Made by a program: the position numbers and the translations under genes. The notes under the pieces are model-generated. The model searched no databases. It saw nothing but the letters and a program-made list of their open reading frames with translations, and had not been told where the DNA came from. From Azospirillum brasilense (lineage in GTDB: Bacteria; Pseudomonadota; Alphaproteobacteria; Azospirillales; Azospirillaceae), in assembly GCF_007827795.1 (NCBI RefSeq), contig NZ_VITI01000001.1, positions 744,001 through 808,000 of the forward strand: a stretch of DNA of 64,000 bases, given 5' to 3'. Positions 22,877 to 30,797 of the stretch are shown piece by piece (position 1 is the stretch's first letter; every line of letters begins with the position of its first letter).

Positions 22877-23293
22877 TTAGGCCGCGCCGCGACGGGCGCG
22901 GGTGCCGAGACCGATCTGCTTGGCCAGCGAGCTGCGCTGGCGGGCGTAGTTCGGGGCGACCATCGGATAGTCGGCCGGCAGGCCCCAGCGGTCGCGGTAT
23001 TCCTCCGGCGACATGTCGTAGGCCGTCTTCAGATGGCGCTTCAGCATCTTCAGCTTCTTGCCATCCTCCAGGCACACAATGTAGTCGGGAGTGACGGACT
23101 TCTTGATGGGCACCGCGGGCTGCGGACGCTCCTCCGTCGCAACCGGCTCGGTCCCGACATTCGCGAGTGACTTGTAGACCTGCTCAATCAGCGTCGGAAG
23201 ATCGCCGAGAGCGACTGTATTGTTCGAGACATGCGCCGCCACGATCTCCGTAGTCAGAGACAACAGCGCGTTGGAAGGGGTACCATTGCTCAT
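22877..23293 (-). CDS. mucR: MucR/Ros-family transcriptional regulator with altered zinc ligands
   Basis: The 138-residue protein matches the MucR/Ros family along its length. It has an N-terminal oligomerisation region (TTEIVAAHVSNNTV, LPTLIEQVYKSL) and a C-terminal DNA-binding domain ending DYPMVAPNYARQRSSLAKQIGLG. In Ros the zinc ligands are Cys, Cys, His, His. Here the corresponding positions appear to be C74, D77, H87 and Y92, so two ligands are changed. MucR proteins act as global H-NS-like repressors of AT-rich, horizontally acquired or surface-polysaccharide genes. The start MSNGTPSN is supported by GGAG 9 bases upstream. Confidence 0.9.
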   Translation of the reverse strand: MSNGTPSNALLSLTTEIVAAHVSNNTVALGDLPTLIEQVYKSLANVGTEPVATEERPQPAVPIKKSVTPDYIVCLEDGKKLKMLKRHLKTAYDMSPEEYRDRWGLPADYPMVAPNYARQRSSLAKQIGLGTRARRGAA

Positions 23294-23325
23294 GTAAGCT
23301 TGCTCCGCAGCTTGGCGTTCCTCTC

Positions 23326-23354
23326 CATATAAAGAGGTTTGAGGCCGCGCGCAA
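23326..23354 (-). promoter_or_regulatory. mucR promoter
   Basis: On the minus strand TTGCGC (23354-23349) and TATATG (23331-23326) are 17 bases apart, 33 bases before the mucR start codon. It sits in the 91-base divergent spacer shared with the TusA-like gene. Confidence 0.6.
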
Positions 23355-23384
23355 TATCCATCCTTTGCTCTTAAAGAGGAAGCA

Positions 23385-23639
23385 GTGTACGAAAAAAAAT
23401 CTCCGGATTTGTTTTTGGACATCACCAGCGAGGTGTGCCCGTTAACCTTCGTCAAGACCAAGTTGTCGGTGGAGCGCATGGCCGCCGGGCAAACGCTTGA
23501 AGTCCGGCTGAACGCTGGCGAACCCTTGGAGAATGTACCCCGATCCTTAGCCGAACTGGGTCACTCCATTCTCGCCGTGACGCCCGAAAATCCGGATGAG
23601 CCGGAGGGGGTGCATCGCCTGTGGATTCAGAAAGGTTAA
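23385..23639 (+). CDS. TusA/SirA-like sulfur-carrier family protein
   Basis: The 84-residue protein has the TusA fold signature: strand, then the cysteine motif CPLTFVKTK (C18), helix, and the C-terminal ENVPRSLAELGH segment. Canonical TusA has CPxP; here the second proline is threonine, as in several TusA-like subgroups of unknown function. Such proteins carry persulfide sulfur for tRNA thiolation or sulfur metabolism, but the variant motif makes the role uncertain. Translation begins at GTG with AGAGG 7 bases upstream. It is divergent from mucR and meets rimI tail to tail with a 3-base gap. Confidence 0.82.
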   Translation: MYEKKSPDLFLDITSEVCPLTFVKTKLSVERMAAGQTLEVRLNAGEPLENVPRSLAELGHSILAVTPENPDEPEGVHRLWIQKG

Positions 23640-23642
23640 TGT

Positions 23643-24155
23643 TTATTTGTCGGTGTACGAATACCGCAACACCAGGGCGGCAACCCTTCCGTCCACCCTG
23701 CGGTAATAGCCGGGACGACGGCCCACCGGAAAGAAACCACAGGATTTATACAGGGATTGCGCCATACCATTGTCTTCGGCGACTTCCAGGAACAGCGCCG
23801 TGGCACCCAGCGCCCGCGCGCCGTCCAACGCCGCCGCGACCAGCCGCCGCCCGAGGCCCTGCCCCCGCGCGTCGGCACGGACGCCGACGGCGATGATCTC
23901 GCCATCCTCGGCGGCGACCCGCGCCAGCAGGAAGCCGACCGGATCGTCGCCCTCCGCGCCCTCCCGCAAGGCCAGCGCGGCGAAGAAGCCGGGCTGGCCG
24001 ATCAGGCTGGCGACCGCCTCGCCGCCCCAGGGATCGTCGGGAAAGCAGCCCTGCTGCAAGGCCGCGATCACCGCGGCGTCGGCGAGGCCGGCGGTCTGGA
24101 GACGCGCCGGATCGGACGTCCGGGAGCGGAACGTCTCGGGCGGGGCCGCCGTCAT
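23643..24155 (-). CDS. rimI: Ribosomal-protein-alanine N-acetyltransferase family (RimI)
   Basis: The 170-residue GNAT enzyme has the acetyl-CoA loop RGQGLG (97-102) and a C-terminal NGMAQSLYKSCGFFPVGRRPGYY, typical of RimI, which acetylates the N-terminal alanine of ribosomal protein S18. The assignment relies on its location: the ATG overlaps the tsaB stop by 4 bases, and tsaB-rimI is a widely conserved pair. Substrate specificity cannot be read from the sequence, and a broader N-terminal acetyltransferase is possible. Confidence 0.87.
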   Translation of the reverse strand: MTAAPPETFRSRTSDPARLQTAGLADAAVIAALQQGCFPDDPWGGEAVASLIGQPGFFAALALREGAEGDDPVGFLLARVAAEDGEIIAVGVRADARGQGLGRRLVAAALDGARALGATALFLEVAEDNGMAQSLYKSCGFFPVGRRPGYYRRVDGRVAALVLRYSYTDK

Positions 24156-24826
24156 GCCGTCTTCCGCGGCAGGGAGACGTCGGGCGGACGCAGGTAGAAA
24201 GGCTGGGCCGGCAGTCCGACCTCCCGCACGGCACCCAGCGCCGCGACCACGGCGGCGTCGGGCGTGCCCGGCCCGGCCGCGAAGTCCGTCTTGGCGCGGT
24301 CTTCCAGAAGCGGCCGCAACGGACCGGCCCCGTCGCCGGCCACCAGGAGCGGCCCCGTGGGCAGCAGCCCGTCCAGCCAGCCCGGCACCGCGGCGGGTTC
24401 CAGCATCGCCGGCTCGCCCAAGGGAGTCAGGTCCGGATGGAAAAGTTGCAGGAACGGCTCGGTGCGGCGGGAGTCCACGGCGACGAGCACGGCACGGCCG
24501 GCCCGCTCCGTTTCCGGCAATCCATGGACGATCGCGTCGAAGCTGGTCACGCCGACCACCGGCAAGCCGGCGGCCAGGGCGAAGCCACGCGCCGCGGCCA
24601 GCGCGATGCGCAGCCCGGTGAAGGCGCCCGGCCCCACGGTCACGGCGATGCGGTCCAGCGCGTCGAAGGCGCATCCCGCCTCCGCCAGCGCGGCCTGCGC
24701 CAGCGGCACCAGCGCTTCCGCCTGCCCGCGGGCCATCGGCTCGCGCCGCCGCGCGGTGACGGCGCCGTCGTCCCACAGCGCGGCGGAGCAGCCGGAGGTC
24801 GCCGTGTCCAGTCCCAGAACTCTCAT
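24152..24826 (-). CDS. tsaB: tRNA threonylcarbamoyladenosine biosynthesis protein TsaB
   Basis: TsaB partners TsaD and TsaE to make t6A37 in tRNAs reading ANN codons. The 224-residue protein begins MRVLGLDTATSGCSAALWD and contains the VTVGPGAFTGLRIALAAARG block, both diagnostic. The start at 24826 matches the family; the frame is open 32 codons further but without similarity. It is the first gene of the tsaB-rimI pair and is divergent from the dipeptidase gene. Confidence 0.94.
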   Translation of the reverse strand: MRVLGLDTATSGCSAALWDDGAVTARRREPMARGQAEALVPLAQAALAEAGCAFDALDRIAVTVGPGAFTGLRIALAAARGFALAAGLPVVGVTSFDAIVHGLPETERAGRAVLVAVDSRRTEPFLQLFHPDLTPLGEPAMLEPAAVPGWLDGLLPTGPLLVAGDGAGPLRPLLEDRAKTDFAAGPGTPDAAVVAALGAVREVGLPAQPFYLRPPDVSLPRKTA

Positions 24827-24927
24827 CGCCTCACACGCGTCGTCAGATCCGCCATCTTCAAAGCCCCACTTCAAGCCTGGGTCAAGAGCGTGATAGACAG
24901 CCCCGACCTTCCCTGACGGCATGGATC

Positions 24928-25479
24928 ATGCTCACACCCATCGCACCACCGGACTTCGACGTCGACATCGAGCTGCTGTACGCCACGCCGGAGAACCTTA
25001 CCGGGGTGCCCATTTACCGGCACCCGCGTTGCCTGCTGCACCCCGACGCGGCGGCGGCGCTGCGCGCGGCGATCCGGCTGGCGCGCGGCATCGGCTGCCG
25101 GTTGCGGCTGTACGATGCCTTCCGCCCGGTCGAGGCGCAATGGGCCTTGTGGCGGGCACTGCCCGACCCGTCCTACATCGCCGATCCGTCGGGCGGCTCC
25201 ACCCATTCCCGCGGCGTCGCGGTGGATCTGACGCTGGCCGACGGGACCGGACGCCCGCTGGACATGGGCACCGGCTTCGACGACATGACCGAGCTGTCCC
25301 ACCATGGCCGCACCGACCTGACCATCGAGCAGCAGCGCAACCGCGCCGCCCTTCTCGGCGTCATGACGGCGGCGGGCTGGCGGCATTACAGCTGCGAGTG
25401 GTGGCACTATCAACTGCCGGACGAGCAGCGCTACCCCCTGCTGACCGACGCCGCCCTGGGCGGGCTGATGATGGGCTGA
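24928..25479 (+). CDS. D-alanyl-D-alanine dipeptidase family (VanX/DdpX/PcgL-like)
   Basis: The 183-residue M15-family zinc dipeptidase has YDAFRP with the conserved arginine (R66), zinc ligands H93 and D100 in STHSRGVAVD, the EWWHY motif with catalytic E157, and zinc ligand H160. These enzymes cleave D-Ala-D-Ala. Chromosomal versions recycle peptidoglycan dipeptides or adjust muropeptides. No vanH, vanA or two-component genes are near, so a resistance role is not supported. No signal peptide is visible, which suggests a cytoplasmic enzyme like DdpX. Confidence 0.9.
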   Translation: MLTPIAPPDFDVDIELLYATPENLTGVPIYRHPRCLLHPDAAAALRAAIRLARGIGCRLRLYDAFRPVEAQWALWRALPDPSYIADPSGGSTHSRGVAVDLTLADGTGRPLDMGTGFDDMTELSHHGRTDLTIEQQRNRAALLGVMTAAGWRHYSCEWWHYQLPDEQRYPLLTDAALGGLMMG

Positions 25480-25711
25480 GCCCCAACGAACCGGCCCCTG
25501 GCGAACCGACGGCGGACACCGGGTCCGCGACCAGACGCCATAGGGCCTAATGTCACAGGGGTTGTTGCAAGGCTGCATCACGAAAGATGCCTGAAGCACG
25601 CCGTATGTGTTGCGGACTTGTTCCCGGCGGCGTGCCTGTGCCACACCAGCCGAGGCGCAGCCCGGACCACCGTCCGGCCGCGCGACCGTTCCGGACCCAC
25701 GACAGGCCGCC

Positions 25712-26767
25712 ATGCCGTTCCGCCGCGCCGCCACCGTCTTCGCCGTGGCCGCCGCCTGGGCTTTCCAGGCCCTGGCGGGAAGCCCCGGCGTTGCGGCGCC
25801 CGGCGTTGCGGCGGACGGGACGGTGAGCACCGCCGTCGTCTTCGCCTACGACCGTTTCGGCGAGGACCAGACCCCGTCCATCAGCATCCGGATCGACCAG
25901 TTCGAAGCCCATCTGGACGAGCTTCAGGACGGCGATTACCAGGTCCTGCCCCTGCCCCGCATCCTGGAGGCGCTGCGCAACGGTGCGCCGCTGCCCGACC
26001 GGACGGTGGCGATCACCATCGACGAGGCCAGCCGCTCCGCCTTCCGCGAGGCATGGCCGCGGCTGAAGGCGGCGGGATTGCCCTTCACCCTGTTCGTGGC
26101 GACCGACGCCCTCGACCGCGGGTCGCCCGCTCATATGAGCTGGGCGGAGGTGCGGCAGCTCGCTGCCGCCGGGGTCACACTCGGCGGGCTCGGCGCCTCC
26201 ACCCAGTCGCTGGTGTCCCGCCCCGCCGAGGAGGTGAAGGCGGAGCTGCGCCGCATGGCCGACCGGCTGCAGGCGGAAACCGGCCAGCGCCCCGCGCTGT
26301 TCGCCTATCCGCAGGGCGAGGTGTCGTCGGCGCTGCGGACCATCGTGACGGAGCAGGGCTTCGCCGCCGCCTTCGGCCAGCAATCGGGCGTCCTGCATCC
26401 GCAGGTCGACCGGGCGACCCTGCCCCGCTTCCTGATGAACGAGAGTTTCGGCAGCGTGGACCGCTTCCGGCTGGCCGCCAACGCGCTGCCGCTGCCAGTG
26501 ACCGACCTGACGCCCGACGATCCGCTGCTGACCGTCAACCCGCCGTCGATCGGCTTCACCGTGTCGGACGAGGTCGGCGACATCGCGCGGCTGGCCTGCT
26601 TCGCCGCCGGCCAGGGCCGGACGGCGCTGGAGCGCGTGACCGAGGACCGGGTGGAGGTGCGCATCCGCGACCCCTTCCCGCCGGGCCGGACGCGCGTGAA
26701 CTGCACCCTGCCCGCCCCCGAAGGACGGTGGCGCTGGCTGGGCATGCAGTTCGTCGTTCCGGAATAA
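25712..26767 (+). CDS. Polysaccharide-deacetylase-like secreted protein with degraded active site
   Basis: The 351-residue protein has a signal peptide (about residues 1-35) and a NodB-like fold recognisable from DQFEAHLDELQDGDYQVLPLP, PLPDRTVAITID and WPRLKAAGLPFTLFVATD. A C-terminal extension of about 120 residues follows. The metal and catalytic positions are changed: the first motif reads YDRFG (D47 where His is normal), the TxDD motif reads TIDEAS (102-107), and the His-containing third motif reads TLGGLGAST (156-164). It is therefore probably not an active deacetylase and may bind carbohydrate. The start at MPFRRAATV gives a normal signal sequence. Confidence 0.78.
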   Translation: MPFRRAATVFAVAAAWAFQALAGSPGVAAPGVAADGTVSTAVVFAYDRFGEDQTPSISIRIDQFEAHLDELQDGDYQVLPLPRILEALRNGAPLPDRTVAITIDEASRSAFREAWPRLKAAGLPFTLFVATDALDRGSPAHMSWAEVRQLAAAGVTLGGLGASTQSLVSRPAEEVKAELRRMADRLQAETGQRPALFAYPQGEVSSALRTIVTEQGFAAAFGQQSGVLHPQVDRATLPRFLMNESFGSVDRFRLAANALPLPVTDLTPDDPLLTVNPPSIGFTVSDEVGDIARLACFAAGQGRTALERVTEDRVEVRIRDPFPPGRTRVNCTLPAPEGRWRWLGMQFVVPE

Positions 26768-26783
26768 GCGCAGAGTGCGACAT

Positions 26784-26821
26784 CGGCGGGCGCGGTCCGT
26801 CCGTTCGGACCGCGCCCGCCG
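26784..26821. terminator. 16-bp perfect hairpin between convergent genes
   Basis: CGGCGGGCGCGGTCCG (26784-26799) pairs perfectly with 26806-26821 around a 6-base loop. It lies between the ends of the deacetylase-like gene and nfu and can act as a terminator in both directions. Neither side has a long U tract. Confidence 0.6.
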
Positions 26822-26831
26822 GTGGATGCCG

Positions 26832-27386
26832 TCAGCGGACGGCGCGGACCTCGACCACCTCGGGGATGTAGTGGCGCAGCATGTTCTCGATGCCGGCCTT
26901 CAGCGTGGCGGTGGAGCTGGGGCAGCCGGAGCAGGCCCCCTTCATCTCCAGATACACCACGCCCTCCTCGAAGCCGTAGAAGGTGATGTCGCCGCCGTCC
27001 TGGGCCACCGCCGGGCGCACGCGGGTGTCCAGCAGCTCCTTGATCTGGGTGACGATCTCGTCGTCGTCCGCGCTGGCGGCGTGGCCGTCGCCGGCCGCCT
27101 CTTCCAGCAGCACCGGGCGGTTGGCGGTGAAATGCTCCATGATGACGCCGAGGATCGACGGCTTCAGCAGGAACCACTCCTTGTCGCCGGCCTTGGTGAT
27201 GGTCACGAAGTCGGCGCCCAGGAAGACGCCCTGGACCCCGTCGATCTCGAACAGCCGCTGGGCCAGCGGCGAAGCGGCGGCACCATCGCGGGACGGGAAG
27301 TCCGCGGTGCCGCGTCCGAGCACGTCACGCCCCGGCAGGAACTTGAGAGTCGCCGGGTTGGGCGTCTGCTCGGTCTGAATGAACAT
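26832..27386 (-). CDS. nfuA: NifU/Nfu-type Fe-S cluster scaffold protein
   Basis: The 184-residue protein has the Nfu N-terminal domain (MFIQTEQTPNPATLKFLPG, residues 1-90) and a C-terminal NifU-like domain with the cluster-binding CSGC motif (C152, C155). It transfers 4Fe-4S clusters to target apoproteins in the cytoplasm. The start is supported by GGAGG 8 bases upstream. It is related to mitochondrial Nfu1 and is not the full nitrogen-fixation NifU, since the IscU and ferredoxin domains are absent. It is divergent from the adenylate cyclase gene. Confidence 0.93.
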   Translation of the reverse strand: MFIQTEQTPNPATLKFLPGRDVLGRGTADFPSRDGAAASPLAQRLFEIDGVQGVFLGADFVTITKAGDKEWFLLKPSILGVIMEHFTANRPVLLEEAAGDGHAASADDDEIVTQIKELLDTRVRPAVAQDGGDITFYGFEEGVVYLEMKGACSGCPSSTATLKAGIENMLRHYIPEVVEVRAVR

Positions 27387-27488
27387 GGTGATATCCTCCA
27401 TCGGCGCCGAACAACACTGGCGGCGTAGGCGAAACTTGGGCAGAATCCGCCGACAGATCAAGCATCGCATCTTTATGGTTATCGATCC

Positions 27489-28739
27489 GTGAGCATGGCA
27501 CCGCCCGCGGCCACCGCACCGTCTACCCCTGCGGCCCTATCCATCGACGACGCCGCGCGGGAGGTCGTCGAATGGCTGCTGCTGGAAGGCCGGCACGCCC
27601 CCGGCTTCGAGCCGATGATGGACCGCTTCTGCCGGCGCCTGATGGCGTCCGGCGTCCCGCTGCTGCGCGTCGTCTGCGCCCTGCCCCTGCTGCATCCGCA
27701 GATCCGCACCATCGCCTTCTTCTGGCGCCGCAACGCCGAGCAGGTGGAGATCGCCACCCGCGCCCACGGCACGGAGACCAGCACCGAATATCTGACCAGC
27801 CCCTTCGCCACGCTGATCGAGGACGGCGCCGACGGCCTGCGCTACCGGCTGGAGCAGATGGAGCCGCCCTACCCATACCCGGTCTTCGCCGAGCTGAAGG
27901 CGCAGGGGGCGACGGACTATGTCGCCATGACGGTGCTGTTCGCCGGGGGACGGCGCAACGTGCTGAGCTTCACCACCGACCGGCCGGGCGGCTTCTCCAC
28001 CGCCGATCTGGCGCTGGTCGACGCGGTGCTGCCGGCGCTGGGCGCGGTGTTGGAGACGCTGGCGCTGCGGCGGCTGGCGACGACGGTTCTGGACACCTAT
28101 GTCGGCCACCGGACGGGCGCGCGCATCCTGTCCGGCGACATCCGGCGCGGCACCGGCGCCAACGTCCGCGCGGTGCTGTGGTACTGCGACCTGCGCGGCT
28201 TCACCTCGCTGGCCGACCGGCTGCCGCGCGAAGAGCTGATCGCCCTGCTGAACGGCTATTTCGAGATCATGGGCGGCGCCGTGGAAAGCCGCGGCGGCGA
28301 GATCATGAAGTTCATCGGCGACGCCATGCTGGCCATCTTCCCGCTGGAGGAGGGCGACCCGACCGGGGCCGCCGCCTGCACCAAGGCGCTGGACGCCGCG
28401 CAGGAGGCCCTGACCGACATGGCCGCCCGCAACGCCGAGCGCTCCGCCTGGGGCCAGCCGACCCTGCGCTGCGGCATCGCGCTCCACATGGGCGAGGTCA
28501 TGTATGGCAACATCGGCTCCGCCAACCGGCTGGACTTCACCGTGATCGGCCCGGCGGTCAATCTGGTCAGCCGGATCGAGGGGCTGTGCAGCCGCCTGGA
28601 CCGCAACGTCCTGACCTCCGCCGAGGTGGCCGAGGCCTGCGCCAGCCGCCTCGTCTCGGTCGGCTGGCACCCGGTGAAGGGGCTGAACGACCCGATAGAG
28701 GTCTATGGGCTGAAGGAGAAGACAGGGACCGATGAATAG
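27489..28739 (+). CDS. Class III adenylate cyclase with N-terminal sensor-like region
   Basis: The 416-residue soluble protein ends in a cyclase domain (about 225-400). It has metal-binding D234 in YCDLRGFTS and D278 in FIGDAMLAIF, the purine-recognition lysine K274 in EIMKFIGD, and LDFTVIGPAVNLVSRIE. The lysine favours ATP over GTP. The first 200 residues are conserved in a group of alphaproteobacterial cyclases and resemble a GAF-like input domain, but I see no ligand motif. GTG at 27489 or ATG at 27495 may be the start; neither has a good ribosome-binding site. The next gene follows after 30 bases. Confidence 0.88.
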   Translation: MSMAPPAATAPSTPAALSIDDAAREVVEWLLLEGRHAPGFEPMMDRFCRRLMASGVPLLRVVCALPLLHPQIRTIAFFWRRNAEQVEIATRAHGTETSTEYLTSPFATLIEDGADGLRYRLEQMEPPYPYPVFAELKAQGATDYVAMTVLFAGGRRNVLSFTTDRPGGFSTADLALVDAVLPALGAVLETLALRRLATTVLDTYVGHRTGARILSGDIRRGTGANVRAVLWYCDLRGFTSLADRLPREELIALLNGYFEIMGGAVESRGGEIMKFIGDAMLAIFPLEEGDPTGAAACTKALDAAQEALTDMAARNAERSAWGQPTLRCGIALHMGEVMYGNIGSANRLDFTVIGPAVNLVSRIEGLCSRLDRNVLTSAEVAEACASRLVSVGWHPVKGLNDPIEVYGLKEKTGTDE

Positions 28740-28769
28740 GGCGCTGCAACGAACCCCCGGTCGCCGGCC

Positions 28770-30236
28770 TTGAGCGGTCGCGATCCCTCCCCCGCCCGCC
28801 CATCCCTCCGCTCCTTCGCGCTGGCCGCCGCCGCCTTCTCGGCGGGCTGGTCGCTGATGATGATGGAAATCCTCGGCGGGCGGCTGATGGCGCCGCATTT
28901 CGGCTATTCGGTCTATCAGTGGGGCGCCGTCATCGGCGTGGTGATGACCTTCATGGCCGCCGGCTACTGGACCGGCGGGCAGCTCGGCGACGGGCCAAAG
29001 GCGGTGCCGGCGCTGCGCGCCGCGCTGCTGGCCGGGGTCGCCGCGGCGGCGCTGACGCCCTGGCTGGGCAAGCCGATGCTGGCAGACGCCGCGGGCCGCT
29101 TCAACGCGGTGGAGGGGTCGGTCGTCGGGGCGGCGCTGATTCTGGGACTGCCCTCCTTCGCGCTGGCCATGGTGTCGCCGATCTGCGCGGGCTTGAGCAG
29201 CCTGACCGGTGCGGCGGCGGCGGGGCGGATCTACGCGGTCGGCACGCTGGGCAGCATCGGCGGCACCTTCTTTGCCTCCTTCTACGCGATCCCGCAGGTC
29301 GGGGTGTCGGCGGGCTACGCCCTGGCGGCGGTGCTGCCGGCGCTCGCCTGCCTGTTCATTCCGGGTGGGAAACGGGTGGCCGCCGCCGCGGCCTTGGCGG
29401 TTCCCCTGGCCTGGGCCGCCGGCCATGGCGAGGGGCAGGGCTTCGCCCTCTACCGCGAGACGCCGCACAACACGATCATGGTGCAGGAGGACGCCGAGCA
29501 GATCCGCCTGCACCTGAACGTGGCCTGGGCAACCCAGTCGCGGCTGCGCAAGGACGGCGGCCCGACCGGCCTCTATTACGACCTGTTCGCCGCCGTCCCG
29601 GCCCTGGGAAACGGCACGCGCGTCCTGGTGCTGGGACTGGCCGGCGGGGCCGCAGCCAAGGAGATCCTCGACGTCTGGCCGGGCGCCGACATCCTGGGAG
29701 TTGAGCTGGACCCCGCGGTGGTCGAGGTGGCGCGCGAGAAGTTCGGCCTGCGGCCCGAGGTGCGCGTCGCCGTGGAGGACGCCCGCCGCCATGTCGAGCG
29801 GTCGCCGGAGCAGCACGACGTGGTGATCGTCGACCTCTACTCGACCGCGCTAATTCCCTTCTTCACGGCGACCAGGGAGTTTTTCGCGGCGGTGGAGCGG
29901 CGGGTGGCGCCGGGCGGCGTGCTGGTCATGAACGTCGCCTCCCCGATGGACCGCGACGCTCTGGTCGGGCCGCTGGCGGCGACGCAGGGGGCGGTCTTCC
30001 CGTCGGTGTACGTCGCCGACGCCGGGCGCGGGAACTACCTGCTGATCGCCACAAAGGAGACGCGTACGCTTGAGGATCTGAGCGTACGCCTGCGCGCCGC
30101 TCCGGCGGGTGCGACGTACGCGGCGTCGCGCATCCTGGAGACGCTGGCCCCTGCCGAACTGGCCGGGCACCCGGTGCTGACCGACGACCGGTCCGACATC
30201 GACCAGCGCAGCCTTGCCGCCCTCTATGGACGTTGA
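28770..30236 (+). CDS. Membrane protein fused to spermidine-synthase-like methyltransferase-fold domain
   Basis: The 488-residue protein has about seven membrane segments in residues 15-235 and a soluble C-terminal domain. That domain has a Rossmann SAM-type motif VLVLGLAGGAAAKEI, the acidic strand end GVELDPAVVEVAREKFGL, and VEDARRHV. This is the architecture of fused MFS/spermidine synthases. Substrate residues for putrescine were not identified, so polyamine synthesis is unproven. The frame starts at TTG without an obvious ribosome-binding site; a start nearer MMMEILGGR would lose the first helix. It may be co-transcribed with the cyclase. Confidence 0.8.
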   Translation: MSGRDPSPARPSLRSFALAAAAFSAGWSLMMMEILGGRLMAPHFGYSVYQWGAVIGVVMTFMAAGYWTGGQLGDGPKAVPALRAALLAGVAAAALTPWLGKPMLADAAGRFNAVEGSVVGAALILGLPSFALAMVSPICAGLSSLTGAAAAGRIYAVGTLGSIGGTFFASFYAIPQVGVSAGYALAAVLPALACLFIPGGKRVAAAAALAVPLAWAAGHGEGQGFALYRETPHNTIMVQEDAEQIRLHLNVAWATQSRLRKDGGPTGLYYDLFAAVPALGNGTRVLVLGLAGGAAAKEILDVWPGADILGVELDPAVVEVAREKFGLRPEVRVAVEDARRHVERSPEQHDVVIVDLYSTALIPFFTATREFFAAVERRVAPGGVLVMNVASPMDRDALVGPLAATQGAVFPSVYVADAGRGNYLLIATKETRTLEDLSVRLRAAPAGATYAASRILETLAPAELAGHPVLTDDRSDIDQRSLAALYGR

Positions 30237-30242
30237 GACGCC

Positions 30243-30794
30243 CTAAGTGATGGCGTCCAGCGCGTCGATGCCGATGCCGCCCGGCACGATGGTCAGCGGA
30301 ATGCGCATCTTCGCGAGGCCGCGATTGGTGAAGTAGGAGATCAGCGGCCCCGGCCCCTCCGGGTCGACGCCGGCGGCCAGCACGAGGATGGAGATGCTCG
30401 GCTCCTCGTCGATCAGGGCCAGCACCTCGTCGCGGCGGTTGCCCTCGCGCACGTACAGGGCCGGCAGGGTGCCGGTCAGCCGGTTCACGTCGCGGGCCAG
30501 CTTCTGCAGCTTCTGCTCCGCCTCCGCGCGCTGCTCCTCGCGCATCAGGTTCTCCAGGGCCAGCCACTGCTGCACCTCGCCGGGCTCGATGACGTAGAGC
30601 AGCGCCACCTTGCCCCCCGACTTGCGGGCGCGCAGGCAGGCGTAGCGCAAGGCGAGCTGAAGCTCCGGGCTCTCGTCCACCACGACCAGGAAGATGCGGA
30701 CCGGCAGCTTGGCCGTAACTTCCGGTTCGGAAACGGCCGGATCGGGCGCGGTCGGAATGGACGCAATCGGATCGGTGGCAATCGGATCGGACAT
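30243..30794 (-). CDS. Universal stress protein family
   Basis: The 183-residue single-domain USP has a 30-residue N-terminal extension of short repeated units (PIATDPIASIPTAPDP), followed by the core from VRIFLVVVDESPELQLALRYACLRA to the C-terminal IPLTIVPGG. The ATP-binding G-x2-G-x9-G(S/T) motif is not well kept (AAGVDPEGPGPLISYF), so it may be a non-ATP-binding type. It is the last gene of the three-gene TSUP operon, 3 bases after the TIGR02186 gene. Confidence 0.85.
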   Translation of the reverse strand: MSDPIATDPIASIPTAPDPAVSEPEVTAKLPVRIFLVVVDESPELQLALRYACLRARKSGGKVALLYVIEPGEVQQWLALENLMREEQRAEAEQKLQKLARDVNRLTGTLPALYVREGNRRDEVLALIDEEPSISILVLAAGVDPEGPGPLISYFTNRGLAKMRIPLTIVPGGIGIDALDAIT

Positions 30795-30797
30795 GGG

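Noticed and set aside
24928..25479. VanX-type vancomycin resistance
   Set aside because: The dipeptidase motif is present, but no vanH, vanA or vanRS homologues are nearby; chromosomal D-Ala-D-Ala dipeptidases have other roles.
26832..27386. Nitrogen-fixation NifU
   Set aside because: Only the Nfu N-terminal and NifU C-terminal domains are present, and no nif genes are adjacent.
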